Positions 26,115-34,891 of a stretch of 64,000 bases of DNA are shown here, one piece after another. The stretch is from Paenibacillus radicis (ex Xue et al. 2023) (lineage in GTDB: Bacteria > Bacillota > Bacilli > Paenibacillales > NBRC-103111). The translations under genes and the position numbers were made by a program. The stretch lies in the NCBI RefSeq assembly GCF_024722015.1, contig NZ_JANQBD010000002.1:372001-436000 (forward strand), written 5' to 3'. The notes beneath the pieces are model-generated. The model did no database searches and had not been told where the DNA came from. It was given only the letters and a program-made list of their open reading frames with translations. How positions within the stretch are numbered: position 1 is the stretch's first letter; every line of letters starts with the position of its first letter.

Positions 26115-27695
26115 ATGGATATTACCGTACAAGAAGCACTACAGATTTATCCATTGTCAGAAGGTAAACTTGTGGCAGGAGCTCAAGGCGTATCACGGGT
26201 TATCAGCGCATTAAATTTGATGGAAGCACCCGACATTTACAATTCGATGAATGAAGGAGCGCTGCTCTTAACAACGGGATATGCAATCAAGGAATCCTCC
26301 GAAAGTTTTGTTCACTTATTGCAAAACCTGAATGCATGCGGTTCTTCAGGACTCGGAATCAAATTGGGTCGTTACGGGAAGAAAATCCCGAATATCGTAA
26401 TAGAAGAAGCCGACAGGCTCCAGTTTCCACTTATCGAGCTTCCCTCTGAAATTACCTTCTCCGAACAAATCACTGCTCTTTTTCATACTCAATTCGAGAG
26501 AAATAAGAAATTGAACCAAGTTCTGGATATGCAGAAGCGGCTTGTTGATTTCGCTATGCAAGCCAATGATAACTCCGATTATTTTGTGGAACTTTCCGAA
26601 ATACTCCAGTGTCAGTTCGCTGTTATTGATTCTTGGGGTAAAATGCTCTACAACTCAACCGGCTGCAAAGAACAAGAACTGTTAAGAAACTGGCCCTGGG
26701 AGCCGGATTATAAGTTAAGCCGAATTCAAGATAACATGATATACCGCATTCCTTTATTGAAAAGCGGCAAATGTCTCGGTTATTTTCTGGTCATGTCTGC
26801 AAGCTTGTCTGATGGAAGTTCAGATAAGGGCGTTTATCATCAGGCCGCTGTCATTCTCTCCTACCATTTGGAAGACATTCAGAATTACGAGTCTTTGGCG
26901 GCAGATCAACGGCTCGGGAACGCGATTGAACGATATCTTCAGCAGCAAATTTCACAGGAGGAAGTGATTGATCAAGCCATTACGTTTCGGGGTAACATCT
27001 GGAAAGGCGCTTATCTATGTATCTTAACACCTGTTCATTCCGGATCTGGTGATCCAGCCTGGAAGAAATCTGTCCTAAGAAGCATTCATGAGAGCATGAA
27101 GAATTATCAGAAAATGGCAGCCTGCGAATCGCATCATCTGTTTGTACATAATAAACTGCTGTCCTTATTTTCATTACCTGAGAAAAACAGTGCTGACTTA
27201 ACCTACATCGAGCAGCTTACTGGCAGCTATGCGCAGCTGCTTGGTCTCCTAATGGACAACCCGCAGCAATCCTTTGTCAGTTCCATCAAACATCGGTTGG
27301 AATCGCTCATGGATGGATATGAGCAATGCGTGGAAGCTCAGCGAATAAGCGAGCAATTGTCTTTGGACTCGGCCATTATCTCCTTTCCCGATCTGGAATT
27401 TTTTTATATACTCCGGCATATTCCTGTTCAGGTGATGACGAAGTACACCGATAGCCTTCTGTATCCTTTGCTGCAAAAGGATGAGGACTATATGGCTGAA
27501 ATGCTTCGAACTCTTGATGCTTACTTTATTAACAACGGACTAATTAACGATACGGCCAAGGAGCTTTACATTCATCGCAACACCGTATTATACCGCATGG
27601 AGAAAATCGGAGAGCTGCTGAAGATCGACCTCAAAAAACCGAATGATCTCCTAAAAATAAAATTAGCGTTAATGTTCAGACGCCTCCTTAAATAA
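26115..27695 (+). CDS. PucR family transcriptional regulator
   Basis: 526 residues. The N-terminal PucR domain (MDITVQEALQIYPLSEGKLVAG to about residue 125) is followed by a central GGDEF-like region. A C-terminal PucR helix-turn-helix (LINDTAKELYIHRNTVLYRMEKIGELLKIDL, about residues 475-510) closes the protein. Family members control purine catabolism or other nitrogen and carbon pathways. It converges on the sulfatase operon, with no obvious target next to it. AAGGAG precedes the ATG. Confidence 0.9.
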   Translation: MDITVQEALQIYPLSEGKLVAGAQGVSRVISALNLMEAPDIYNSMNEGALLLTTGYAIKESSESFVHLLQNLNACGSSGLGIKLGRYGKKIPNIVIEEADRLQFPLIELPSEITFSEQITALFHTQFERNKKLNQVLDMQKRLVDFAMQANDNSDYFVELSEILQCQFAVIDSWGKMLYNSTGCKEQELLRNWPWEPDYKLSRIQDNMIYRIPLLKSGKCLGYFLVMSASLSDGSSDKGVYHQAAVILSYHLEDIQNYESLAADQRLGNAIERYLQQQISQEEVIDQAITFRGNIWKGAYLCILTPVHSGSGDPAWKKSVLRSIHESMKNYQKMAACESHHLFVHNKLLSLFSLPEKNSADLTYIEQLTGSYAQLLGLLMDNPQQSFVSSIKHRLESLMDGYEQCVEAQRISEQLSLDSAIISFPDLEFFYILRHIPVQVMTKYTDSLLYPLLQKDEDYMAEMLRTLDAYFINNGLINDTAKELYIHRNTVLYRMEKIGELLKIDLKKPNDLLKIKLALMFRRLLK

Positions 27696-27720
27696 GGTGT
27701 CTATAGCCTAATGAAAGCAA

Positions 27721-27754
27721 AAGAGAGGCTGCTGCGAGGCAAGCTTCTCTTACA
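27721..27754. terminator. terminator after the PucR gene
   Basis: An imperfect AAGAGA.GC/GC.TCTCTT stem, 25 bp beyond the PucR stop and between convergent genes. Confidence 0.6.
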
Positions 27755-27813
27755 TTTCCAGCTTATGATTTTGCGCGTCAGAACATGGTTTGAAAAGCCG
27801 GCCAACTCATCTT

Positions 27814-29274
27814 TTAAACAAATTCTCCTGGATGCCGTCTTTTTAACTCAGGTATAGCGTCTTCGCGTCCTGTTGCCTCAAGCCGATTAACATATTCTTT
27901 AAGGAAACCTTTGGCATGGTAAGGTCCTCCCTCCTTCATTACCGTCCATAATGGATCCACATCGAATTTCATAGTATTCATCATATCATCATGCCATTCA
28001 TTCAATAAATAAACCGCCTCTTTGCATATATCGCGTTGTTCCAGTGCCAGATCCTGCTGTTCATGGGGATCATTCTGAAGATTAAACAGCATTTCCTTGT
28101 TAAACAAATGATAGCCGTCATGATAGGTACGGATATATAAGTAGTCTCCAAACCGGATACTTCGCTGGCATACATGAGCACATTGAGAGATTACTAAATA
28201 ATCTCTGCTGCTTGGTTCCCCATTTTGTATAACACTAGCATAGCTTTTTCCATCCCAGCTCTTCATCGGCTCTTTTTCTAATAATTCGGCAAGGGTTGGA
28301 TTTAGATCCAGATGATAATGCAGTCCCTCATCCACAGCTTTCTTCGTTCTGCCAGGCCAACGAATAATCATAGGAATACGGCATGTTCCTTGATCAGCTG
28401 TTCCATGCTCCCCATAGATGCCCAGCTCACCCTGATTTTCACCATGATCCGCGGTTATGATAACGATTAAATCCTCCATTACTCCCTGTTCTTCCAATGC
28501 TTGAAACACTCTGCCTATATTTTCGTCCATAAATTTAATGCCTGTGTCGTATCCGTCAATCATTCTTCGCAATGATGCCCGATCGTTGATTTCTCCTGGA
28601 TGCCGCGGGTATTGAGGAGAAGTGCTGCTGTTGTACATATTGATTTCACTTGCGCTATGCGGCCCGACCTTCTTCATATGTTTTTCTAATACATCATCAC
28701 TAATCCAATCCGGCAGCGGGTCGTTTTCAAACGGATTGCCAAATTCGAGCGGTGCTCGATAAGGAGTATGCGGGTCCCAATAATTTACATACAAAAACCA
28801 GTCGTCTTTCGCAGCATTGTTCTTTACCCAATCTATCACGGTTGGTGTTACTTCCTCAGACGATTCCATACCGCTCTTACCTGTATTATGGATTTCGTTA
28901 AATCCTGCATAAAAGGTCCACGCAGAATGGCGTTCACCGAACGGACTGATGAGTGAAGTACGCAATCCCGCTGAACGCAGCAAAGCAGGTAAACTTTCAT
29001 GCGCTAATGTATCTTTGAATTGACGGTCTTGACCTTCATGGCGAACGTCAGCAGCCGTTCCTCCATGTCCGACAACGCCGTTATGGATACCGAATCTGCC
29101 TGTCATCAAGGCTGTTCTGGAAGGAAAACAAGGAGCATCCGACGTGTAATAATTGGTGAAGCGGATTCCTTCCTCAGCAATTTTATCAATGTTCGGGGAT
29201 GTATTGCGATGGTAGCCATAACATCCCAAATGATCCGGGCGTGTTGAATCTAAATCCAACAACAAGATTCTCAT
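27814..29274 (-). CDS. type I sulfatase (formylglycine-dependent)
   Basis: 486 residues, S1-family sulfatase. The N-terminal metal site is LLLDLDSTRPDHLGCYGY. The formylglycine motif is C49-F-P-S-R followed by TALMTGR, so the cysteine-type CxPSR consensus is intact. The C-terminal IITADHGENQGELGIYGEHG supplies further metal ligands. No signal peptide, so it acts in the cytoplasm on imported sulfated sugar. It needs a maturase (anSME or FGE) that is not in this window. It is the last gene of the lipoprotein-permease-permease-sulfatase-sulfatase operon. Confidence 0.92.
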   Translation of the reverse strand: MRILLLDLDSTRPDHLGCYGYHRNTSPNIDKIAEEGIRFTNYYTSDAPCFPSRTALMTGRFGIHNGVVGHGGTAADVRHEGQDRQFKDTLAHESLPALLRSAGLRTSLISPFGERHSAWTFYAGFNEIHNTGKSGMESSEEVTPTVIDWVKNNAAKDDWFLYVNYWDPHTPYRAPLEFGNPFENDPLPDWISDDVLEKHMKKVGPHSASEINMYNSSTSPQYPRHPGEINDRASLRRMIDGYDTGIKFMDENIGRVFQALEEQGVMEDLIVIITADHGENQGELGIYGEHGTADQGTCRIPMIIRWPGRTKKAVDEGLHYHLDLNPTLAELLEKEPMKSWDGKSYASVIQNGEPSSRDYLVISQCAHVCQRSIRFGDYLYIRTYHDGYHLFNKEMLFNLQNDPHEQQDLALEQRDICKEAVYLLNEWHDDMMNTMKFDVDPLWTVMKEGGPYHAKGFLKEYVNRLEATGREDAIPELKRRHPGEFV

Positions 29275-29335
29275 ATTCGAAGCAGCTCCCTTAACTGGTA
29301 ATTTTACATCATAATAGTTCGAACAGTGTCAATCA

Positions 29336-30691
29336 TCAACTAACAGGTACTTGAAACCGATCCCCTGTCTTATGTATCCACTCCACTAATTGCTCCTGCA
29401 GCTCTTTTCTTTTACTTGCATAGACTCCTTGAGGATTATGGGCTTGATTAACCAGTTCATAGGGATCTTCCTTTAAGTTGAACAACATCCATGAGCATCC
29501 TTCAAAGCAAACATATTTCCAGCCATCCTTGGTTACAATACCGCGCCATGGCTTATCCACATTCCCGCGTGCGGTCGGACTTTGCAGAAAGGCACTGTCC
29601 GGCTGTTCCCCGACATCACGAGAAGAAAGGCGATGCCCAGAGAAATCGGTTCCCTCCATCCATCCCGGCTTGTCGATTCCGCATAAACCCAAAGTTGTGG
29701 GAGCTATGTCCACATGATTCATCATGGCTTGCGACTTCCCTGTTTTTCGGCCATTGTAGAAAGCGGTTTCCCCACTAATTATGAATGGAACCCGAATCGA
29801 TTCCTCATAGGGAAGTGTCTTCAAATATTGGCCATGGGAACCGTGCATATCTCCGTGATCACTAAAAAATACAATATGGGTATTGTCTGCCAGGCCGCAT
29901 TCAGACAAGGTTCGGCGAATTTTACCGACATTCCAATCCAAATTTTCGATCATCGCGTAGTAACCGGATAGATCAAGCCGAGCTTTTTCCTGCACCTTGG
30001 GAATGGCCGGGACATTCGTACGCAATTGAACATTGGCAGGAATATGCCGCTTTCTGGTCTCCTCCGGGGATATATAGGGATTATGCGGAGGCTGCACGGA
30101 AAGGACTGCGAAGAACGGCTCTCCGCTGCCTTCCTTCTGCTTTTGCCCCATGTCCTCTAAGTATACAGTAAATAGGTTGGTTAATTCATCTGTTTCATAG
30201 CCCGGAAGACGATAATGGAATGCACTCTCTCCTTCGCCTCCGTGCACCCAGCAATCCCACTGGCTGTTATTGTTTTCATAGCCAACCCATTGCTTGAATC
30301 CACCTCTTCGGTCGGGAGGGATAATATGATGTGAGGCCCTGCCTAGCTTTTCCTGATATCCATCCAAATGCCATTTACCGAAATAGGCAGTATGATACCC
30401 GTGATCATTGAACTCGTTAGCAATCGTACGTTGTTCAGGCGGCAATTGGTATTCATGTCCTGGAACACAGTTATGCGGATAACGGCTGGTTAACATGGAG
30501 CCCCTGAACGGGCAGCATAACGGAAATCCGGATACGGCATTAACAAAATTGACTCCCATTGCCGCCAAATTATCGATATTGGGAGTCGATACGTTCGGAT
30601 CACCGTTGCAGCCAAGCGCCTGGGCACGATGCTGGTCTCCTAATATCCATATTACGTTCGATTTCACGGAAGATTCTTTACTCCGGTTCAA
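29336..30691 (-). CDS. type I sulfatase, second paralog
   Basis: 451 residues. The N-terminal site is VIWILGDQHRAQALGCNG, and the formylglycine motif is C59-C-P-F-R followed by GSMLTSRYPHN, a CxPxR variant with Phe in place of Ser. The metal ligands recur in HIVFFSDHGDMHGSHGQYLKT. The two sulfatases are only distantly alike, so they probably remove sulfate from different positions. It is cytoplasmic by lack of a signal peptide. It lies 39 bp after the second permease. Confidence 0.92.
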   Translation of the reverse strand: MNRSKESSVKSNVIWILGDQHRAQALGCNGDPNVSTPNIDNLAAMGVNFVNAVSGFPLCCPFRGSMLTSRYPHNCVPGHEYQLPPEQRTIANEFNDHGYHTAYFGKWHLDGYQEKLGRASHHIIPPDRRGGFKQWVGYENNNSQWDCWVHGGEGESAFHYRLPGYETDELTNLFTVYLEDMGQKQKEGSGEPFFAVLSVQPPHNPYISPEETRKRHIPANVQLRTNVPAIPKVQEKARLDLSGYYAMIENLDWNVGKIRRTLSECGLADNTHIVFFSDHGDMHGSHGQYLKTLPYEESIRVPFIISGETAFYNGRKTGKSQAMMNHVDIAPTTLGLCGIDKPGWMEGTDFSGHRLSSRDVGEQPDSAFLQSPTARGNVDKPWRGIVTKDGWKYVCFEGCSWMLFNLKEDPYELVNQAHNPQGVYASKRKELQEQLVEWIHKTGDRFQVPVS

Positions 30692-30730
30692 ATGAATCCC
30701 TCCTCATTGTAGAGCCAGTATGCGGCCGGC

Positions 30731-31600
30731 TTACCCTTTCAATCCTGTCGTAGCGATACCTTGCACAATATATTTCTGGAAAACCATAAAAATAACAAAT
30801 TGTGGAATCAAAGTCAGAGTTGACATCGCGAGCAGCGGTCCCCACTCTGTTTTTGTCGACGGATCGGAAAACAGCCTCAAGCCCAGCGCGATCGTGTACA
30901 GCTTTGGATCATTTAAGTAGATCAACGGTGCGAAAAAGTCGTCCCACGTCCACAGGAATGAGAATATCGCTACTGTTGTAAGTGCCGGCATGCACAGAGG
31001 GAGCACAATCCTCCGCCAAACCCCAAATGTCGTGCACCCGTCAATAACGGCTGCTTCATCAAGCTCACGTGGGATTCCACGGTAAAACTGAACCATCAGG
31101 AAAATAAAGAATGGAGTCCCGCCGATAAAGGAAGGGACGATCAATGGATAATAGGTATTCACCCAGCCAATTTTTTGGAACAAGATGTATTGCGGAATTA
31201 ACGTGACCTGTCCTGGCAGCATCATAGTTACAAGCAAGCAGGAGAAGAGTATGGAACGAAACTTGAACTGCAATCGGGCAAAACCAAATCCGACAAGACT
31301 TGCCGAAAGCAAGCAGCCCAGCATGACACTCAGCGTTACAAACGTGGAATTCAGAAAAAACGTCGAGAAGCTGATTCTTCCAGCACCTCTCCAACCAACT
31401 AAATAATTGTCCCACTGCAGCCGGCTCGGAATCAGGGAAGCCACATTCGTAAATATTTCCGAGCCAGGCTTAAGCGAACTGGCCAGCATCCACAAAATCG
31501 GATATATCATTAAAAAGCCGCAAACGATTACAAACAAATGATAGATAGCGCTTCCGGCATTTGCTTTCATTGATCTGTTTATCTCCCCTTTAAGATTCAT
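30731..31600 (-). CDS. CUT1 ABC permease (second subunit), sulfatase locus
   Basis: 289 residues with six hydrophobic segments. The EAA loop is DEAAVIDGCTTFGVWRRIVLPLC, and the end FQKYIVQGIATTGLKG is typical of MalG/LacG-type permeases. The ATG at 31600 overlaps the previous gene by 11 bp. An internal ATG ten codons later follows AAGGGGAG and is an alternative start. It works with the preceding permease and lipoprotein to import an oligosaccharide. Confidence 0.92.
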   Translation of the reverse strand: MNLKGEINRSMKANAGSAIYHLFVIVCGFLMIYPILWMLASSLKPGSEIFTNVASLIPSRLQWDNYLVGWRGAGRISFSTFFLNSTFVTLSVMLGCLLSASLVGFGFARLQFKFRSILFSCLLVTMMLPGQVTLIPQYILFQKIGWVNTYYPLIVPSFIGGTPFFIFLMVQFYRGIPRELDEAAVIDGCTTFGVWRRIVLPLCMPALTTVAIFSFLWTWDDFFAPLIYLNDPKLYTIALGLRLFSDPSTKTEWGPLLAMSTLTLIPQFVIFMVFQKYIVQGIATTGLKG

Positions 31601-32468
31601 AATGAGCCCATTTCCGGGATGACCTGAAGATAAGCGCCGTGCAGCTAGCCATCATCGCAAGAAGCACCCATGCCATAGCCGATGCATATCCCATTTTATG
31701 ATGAGTGAAAGCCTGATCGTATAAATACAAGGCATAAAATAAAGTTTCATCCAACGGACCTCCGCCAGTAATCAAATACGCTTGGGAAAAGGTGAGAAAA
31801 GCATGAATCGTTTGCATCACCAAATTGAATAGCAGCACTGGCGTGAGCATGGGCAGAGTAACGGATAGGAATCTTTTCAGACCATTGGCTCCGTCGACGG
31901 AAGCCGCCTCATACAAATCTTTAGGAATCGCTTTTAATCCCGACAAAAAAATGAGCATGGGCGCTCCGAATTGCCACATTACTTGCAAAATTATGACCGA
32001 TAAGGAGTGATCGGGACTGAATATCCAATCCACCGGCTCCATTCCAACCTTAGCGGTAAACCAGTTAACTACACCATCCAAGCTGAATAACTGTCTCCAC
32101 ATGACGGCCACGGCTACACTTCCTCCAAGAATTGAAGGAATATAATACACGGTTGCGTACAAATTCGTCGCTTTGCGCTTGCTATTAAAGAGTAATGCAA
32201 GGAGCAGAGCTGCCCCCAGCTTAAGAGGCACAGAAACTAAGACGAACCACAATGTTACCTGCAAAGACTTCCAAAAGCGTGAATCTTCCATCATATTTCC
32301 GTAATTCCCCAATCCGATCCAACGAGCCGGAGATAATAAATCGTAATCTGTGAAGGAAAGATACAACGAAGCGATCATCGGACCGATAATAAATCCCAAA
32401 AATCCTATCAACCATGGGGATATGAACAGGTAGCCCGCAACGTTTCGTTTAATTTCACCTCTGCTCAT
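31590..32468 (-). CDS. CUT1 ABC permease (first subunit), sulfatase locus
   Basis: 292 residues. MalF/LacF type with PWLIGFLGFIIGPMIASLYLSFTDYDLL at the N-terminus and the EAA loop YEAASVDGANGLKRFLSVTLPML. AAGGGAG precedes the ATG. It lies 40 bp after the binding-protein gene. Confidence 0.92.
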   Translation of the reverse strand: MSRGEIKRNVAGYLFISPWLIGFLGFIIGPMIASLYLSFTDYDLLSPARWIGLGNYGNMMEDSRFWKSLQVTLWFVLVSVPLKLGAALLLALLFNSKRKATNLYATVYYIPSILGGSVAVAVMWRQLFSLDGVVNWFTAKVGMEPVDWIFSPDHSLSVIILQVMWQFGAPMLIFLSGLKAIPKDLYEAASVDGANGLKRFLSVTLPMLTPVLLFNLVMQTIHAFLTFSQAYLITGGGPLDETLFYALYLYDQAFTHHKMGYASAMAWVLLAMMASCTALIFRSSRKWAHYES

Positions 32469-32508
32469 TTAGCGAACTCACTCCCTTTCAGCCATCCTGA
32501 TGTATGTT

Positions 32509-33840
32509 TTACTTGGCGAATATTTTTTTGACACCTTCACGAAGCTGTTTGGCAAAGCCCTCTGGAGTCGTTTTTTCGAAAATCAGCTGCTCATTCAATT
32601 TATCCCACAAGGACGTCACTTCCGAATAGCCTGCTGGTTCAGCCGTATACAGGGGCGCAGCATAAGGCTCCACTGTTTTTGAATAGTCAATAATTTTTTT
32701 CACGGATTCATCCAATTTAGGATAAATGATATCCATCAATTCTTTATGAATGGGAGTGCCCCGGATACCAAGCAAAATTAGATTGGCTTCTTCACTTCTT
32801 GTGAAAAAATCGATGAATTGGGCAGCCGCTTTGGCCTTCTCCGGACTCGTTTCTTTCGTTACAGCGAGCATCACGCTTGGCTTGAAGTATAGTGCTTTCT
32901 GTCCGCCTGGCGTCGTCGGCAGCACGGTCAATTCCAGCTTGCGGCCGCTTAGCTCTTGGATCGCTTGCGTTTGAGCATCATACATGAAGTCAATCGGAGA
33001 TTTATTTTTTACAATAAGCTTATCTTCATTTTTTTTGATGGAAACGGTAATATTAGCCGGCGGGCTTACTCCATCCTTACGCAGCGGAGCCCAGTAGTTC
33101 AAGAAATCGATCAATACTTGATCATCAAATCCGAGACCGTTGTTTTCCTTGTTGTAGAACCATAATCCCCTTTCTCTCAAATAATGATAAAACCCAAGCA
33201 TTCCGTCCAGGGGCATTACGTAATAATCTTTGCCCAACTTCTCTTTTAACTGCCGGGATGTAGACGCTAGTTGTTCCCAGGTGTATCCAGGCTCTAATGG
33301 TTTAACCCCGGCTTTCTCAAACATCGCAGGATCGTAGATCATGGCAGGTGAATTCGTTCCTACTGGCAATGCAAACGTTTGATTGTTCACTTTTCCTCCT
33401 GAAACCAGCATCGGATTGACATTTTTCAAATTAATAACATCCTGCTGAATAAACGGATCCAAAGGCTGAAGCAAGTCTCGGGATACCCATTCGTTAATTC
33501 TCGTCAAATCCATCTGCATCAGCTCTGGCAGGTTTCTCCCCGCCGCTTGCACGGCCAGCTTTTCCCAGAACGCATTAACATCGGCATATTGAGCGTTGAT
33601 TTTTATATTCGGATTTTTTTGCTGAAACAGATCGATAATTTTTTGATACCGCTCGTTATGAACCGTTGTCCCCCACCACGCAAATGTAATTTCCACAGCT
33701 TTATTAGGACTTGTGTTCTTGGTCTCTTTCGAATCCACCGTATTAGTCCCGGAGCATGCCGAAAGTACAGTCATTGCTAATAGCCATACACTTAACAAAA
33801 TACCTGCATTTCTTCTCAACCGATTTGAGGCTGATTTCAT
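32509..33840 (-). CDS. extracellular solute-binding lipoprotein, sulfatase locus
   Basis: 443 residues. A lipoprotein signal peptide ends in AMTVLSAC. The mature part is a family 1 solute-binding protein (ITFAWWGTTVHNERYQKIIDLFQQKNPNIKI, then GYTWEQLASTSRQLKEKLG). I start at the ATG at 33840, which follows AAAGGGAGGG; the longer frame begins inside that region. It is the first gene of the five-gene sulfated-sugar operon and is divergent from the kinase/regulator pair. Confidence 0.92.
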   Translation of the reverse strand: MKSASNRLRRNAGILLSVWLLAMTVLSACSGTNTVDSKETKNTSPNKAVEITFAWWGTTVHNERYQKIIDLFQQKNPNIKINAQYADVNAFWEKLAVQAAGRNLPELMQMDLTRINEWVSRDLLQPLDPFIQQDVINLKNVNPMLVSGGKVNNQTFALPVGTNSPAMIYDPAMFEKAGVKPLEPGYTWEQLASTSRQLKEKLGKDYYVMPLDGMLGFYHYLRERGLWFYNKENNGLGFDDQVLIDFLNYWAPLRKDGVSPPANITVSIKKNEDKLIVKNKSPIDFMYDAQTQAIQELSGRKLELTVLPTTPGGQKALYFKPSVMLAVTKETSPEKAKAAAQFIDFFTRSEEANLILLGIRGTPIHKELMDIIYPKLDESVKKIIDYSKTVEPYAAPLYTAEPAGYSEVTSLWDKLNEQLIFEKTTPEGFAKQLREGVKKIFAK

Positions 33841-34140
33841 TTTTAAATCCCTCCCTTTCTGCTTTGCATTCAATATCTATTTCAGTATAGGCATCTCTTT
33901 TCGCGGACAATAGGCATTCACGTTCATATTTCGTATCATTGTTTCAAACGTTTTCATCGATCCCGGTAAAAAGGTATCAATTATTCAGATTATAGGGTCT
34001 TAACGTTGGAATCATCTTGATACATCTAACCTCTCTTAAGAAAATAAGCTATACTAAACTTGTTGCACCGATTTGTTTGAAGAATGAAGTGCAAATGCGT
34101 TACAGCAGCATAGGACGTTTAACAAAAAAGGTGTGATTCT
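33841..34140. other. divergent regulatory region of the sulfatase locus
   Basis: 300 bp separating the importer/sulfatase operon from the response regulator. It contains a partial CcpA cre-like site at 33943-33956 and presumably the response-regulator binding sites. I see no riboswitch. Confidence 0.6.
33943..33956 (-). promoter_or_regulatory. candidate CcpA cre site
   Basis: Minus strand TGAAAACGTTTGAA, matching about 12 of 14 positions of TGWAANCGNTNWCA. It lies about 105 bp upstream of the binding-protein start, a plausible place for carbon catabolite control. Confidence 0.4.
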
Positions 34141-34878
34141 ATGTATAAGCTTGTGATTGTGGATGATGAAATCGAAATTCGCAGCGGCATTGCTCAATAT
34201 TTCCCTTGGCATGATCTTGGCTTTGAGGTTGCTTATCATTGTGAAAACGGCCTCATCGCTCTGGACTACATATTGAATCATGAAGTGGATGTTGTGTTGA
34301 GCGACATTAAGATGCCTGTTATGAATGGTATTGAGCTTGCCCAAAGTATACATCAGCGTAGGCTGAACATAAAAACAGTTTTTCTAAGCGGTTATAAGGA
34401 TTTTGAATACGCCAAGCAAGCACTCATATACGGAGTGAAAAATTATATCGTCAAGCCGACCATATACAAAGAACTGTATGACGTGTTTACCTTATTAAAA
34501 ATAGAGCTCGACGAGGATAAGCTTCCCCTTCCAGAGGCAACAAACACTACTGAAGCACCCAGCTTTAATGAAAAGGTTATTCAAACCATTCACGATTACG
34601 TGCAGCAAAACTATCGAAATGCATGCCTCGAGGATGCTGCCCGGTTGATTTATATGAATCCCCATTATGTTAGTACCTACTTTAAGGAGAAGTCAGGCGA
34701 ATATTTCTCGGAATACGTGCTGAGGGTAAAAATGAATAAGGCTGCCGAACTGCTAATGGACATCAACTTTAAAACCTACGAAGTAAGTGAAATGATCGGA
34801 TACAGCAATACGAAAAACTTCGCCAGGGCGTTCAAGCAATATTTCGGTAAAACCCCGCGAGAATATAGAAACCGCTAA
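34141..34878 (+). CDS. YesN-type response regulator, short form
   Basis: 245 residues: receiver domain 1-120 (acidic pocket DDE at 8-10, D55 in LSDIKMP, K in YIVKPT) joined by a short linker to an AraC domain from about residue 145 (ACLEDAARLIYMNPHYVSTYFKEKSGEYFSEYV). It lacks the long linker seen in the other regulator of this window. AAAAGGTG precedes the ATG. It is followed after 13 bp by its kinase and is divergent from the sulfatase operon. Confidence 0.93.
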   Translation: MYKLVIVDDEIEIRSGIAQYFPWHDLGFEVAYHCENGLIALDYILNHEVDVVLSDIKMPVMNGIELAQSIHQRRLNIKTVFLSGYKDFEYAKQALIYGVKNYIVKPTIYKELYDVFTLLKIELDEDKLPLPEATNTTEAPSFNEKVIQTIHDYVQQNYRNACLEDAARLIYMNPHYVSTYFKEKSGEYFSEYVLRVKMNKAAELLMDINFKTYEVSEMIGYSNTKNFARAFKQYFGKTPREYRNR

Positions 34879-34891
34879 GGAGCCCTATTCG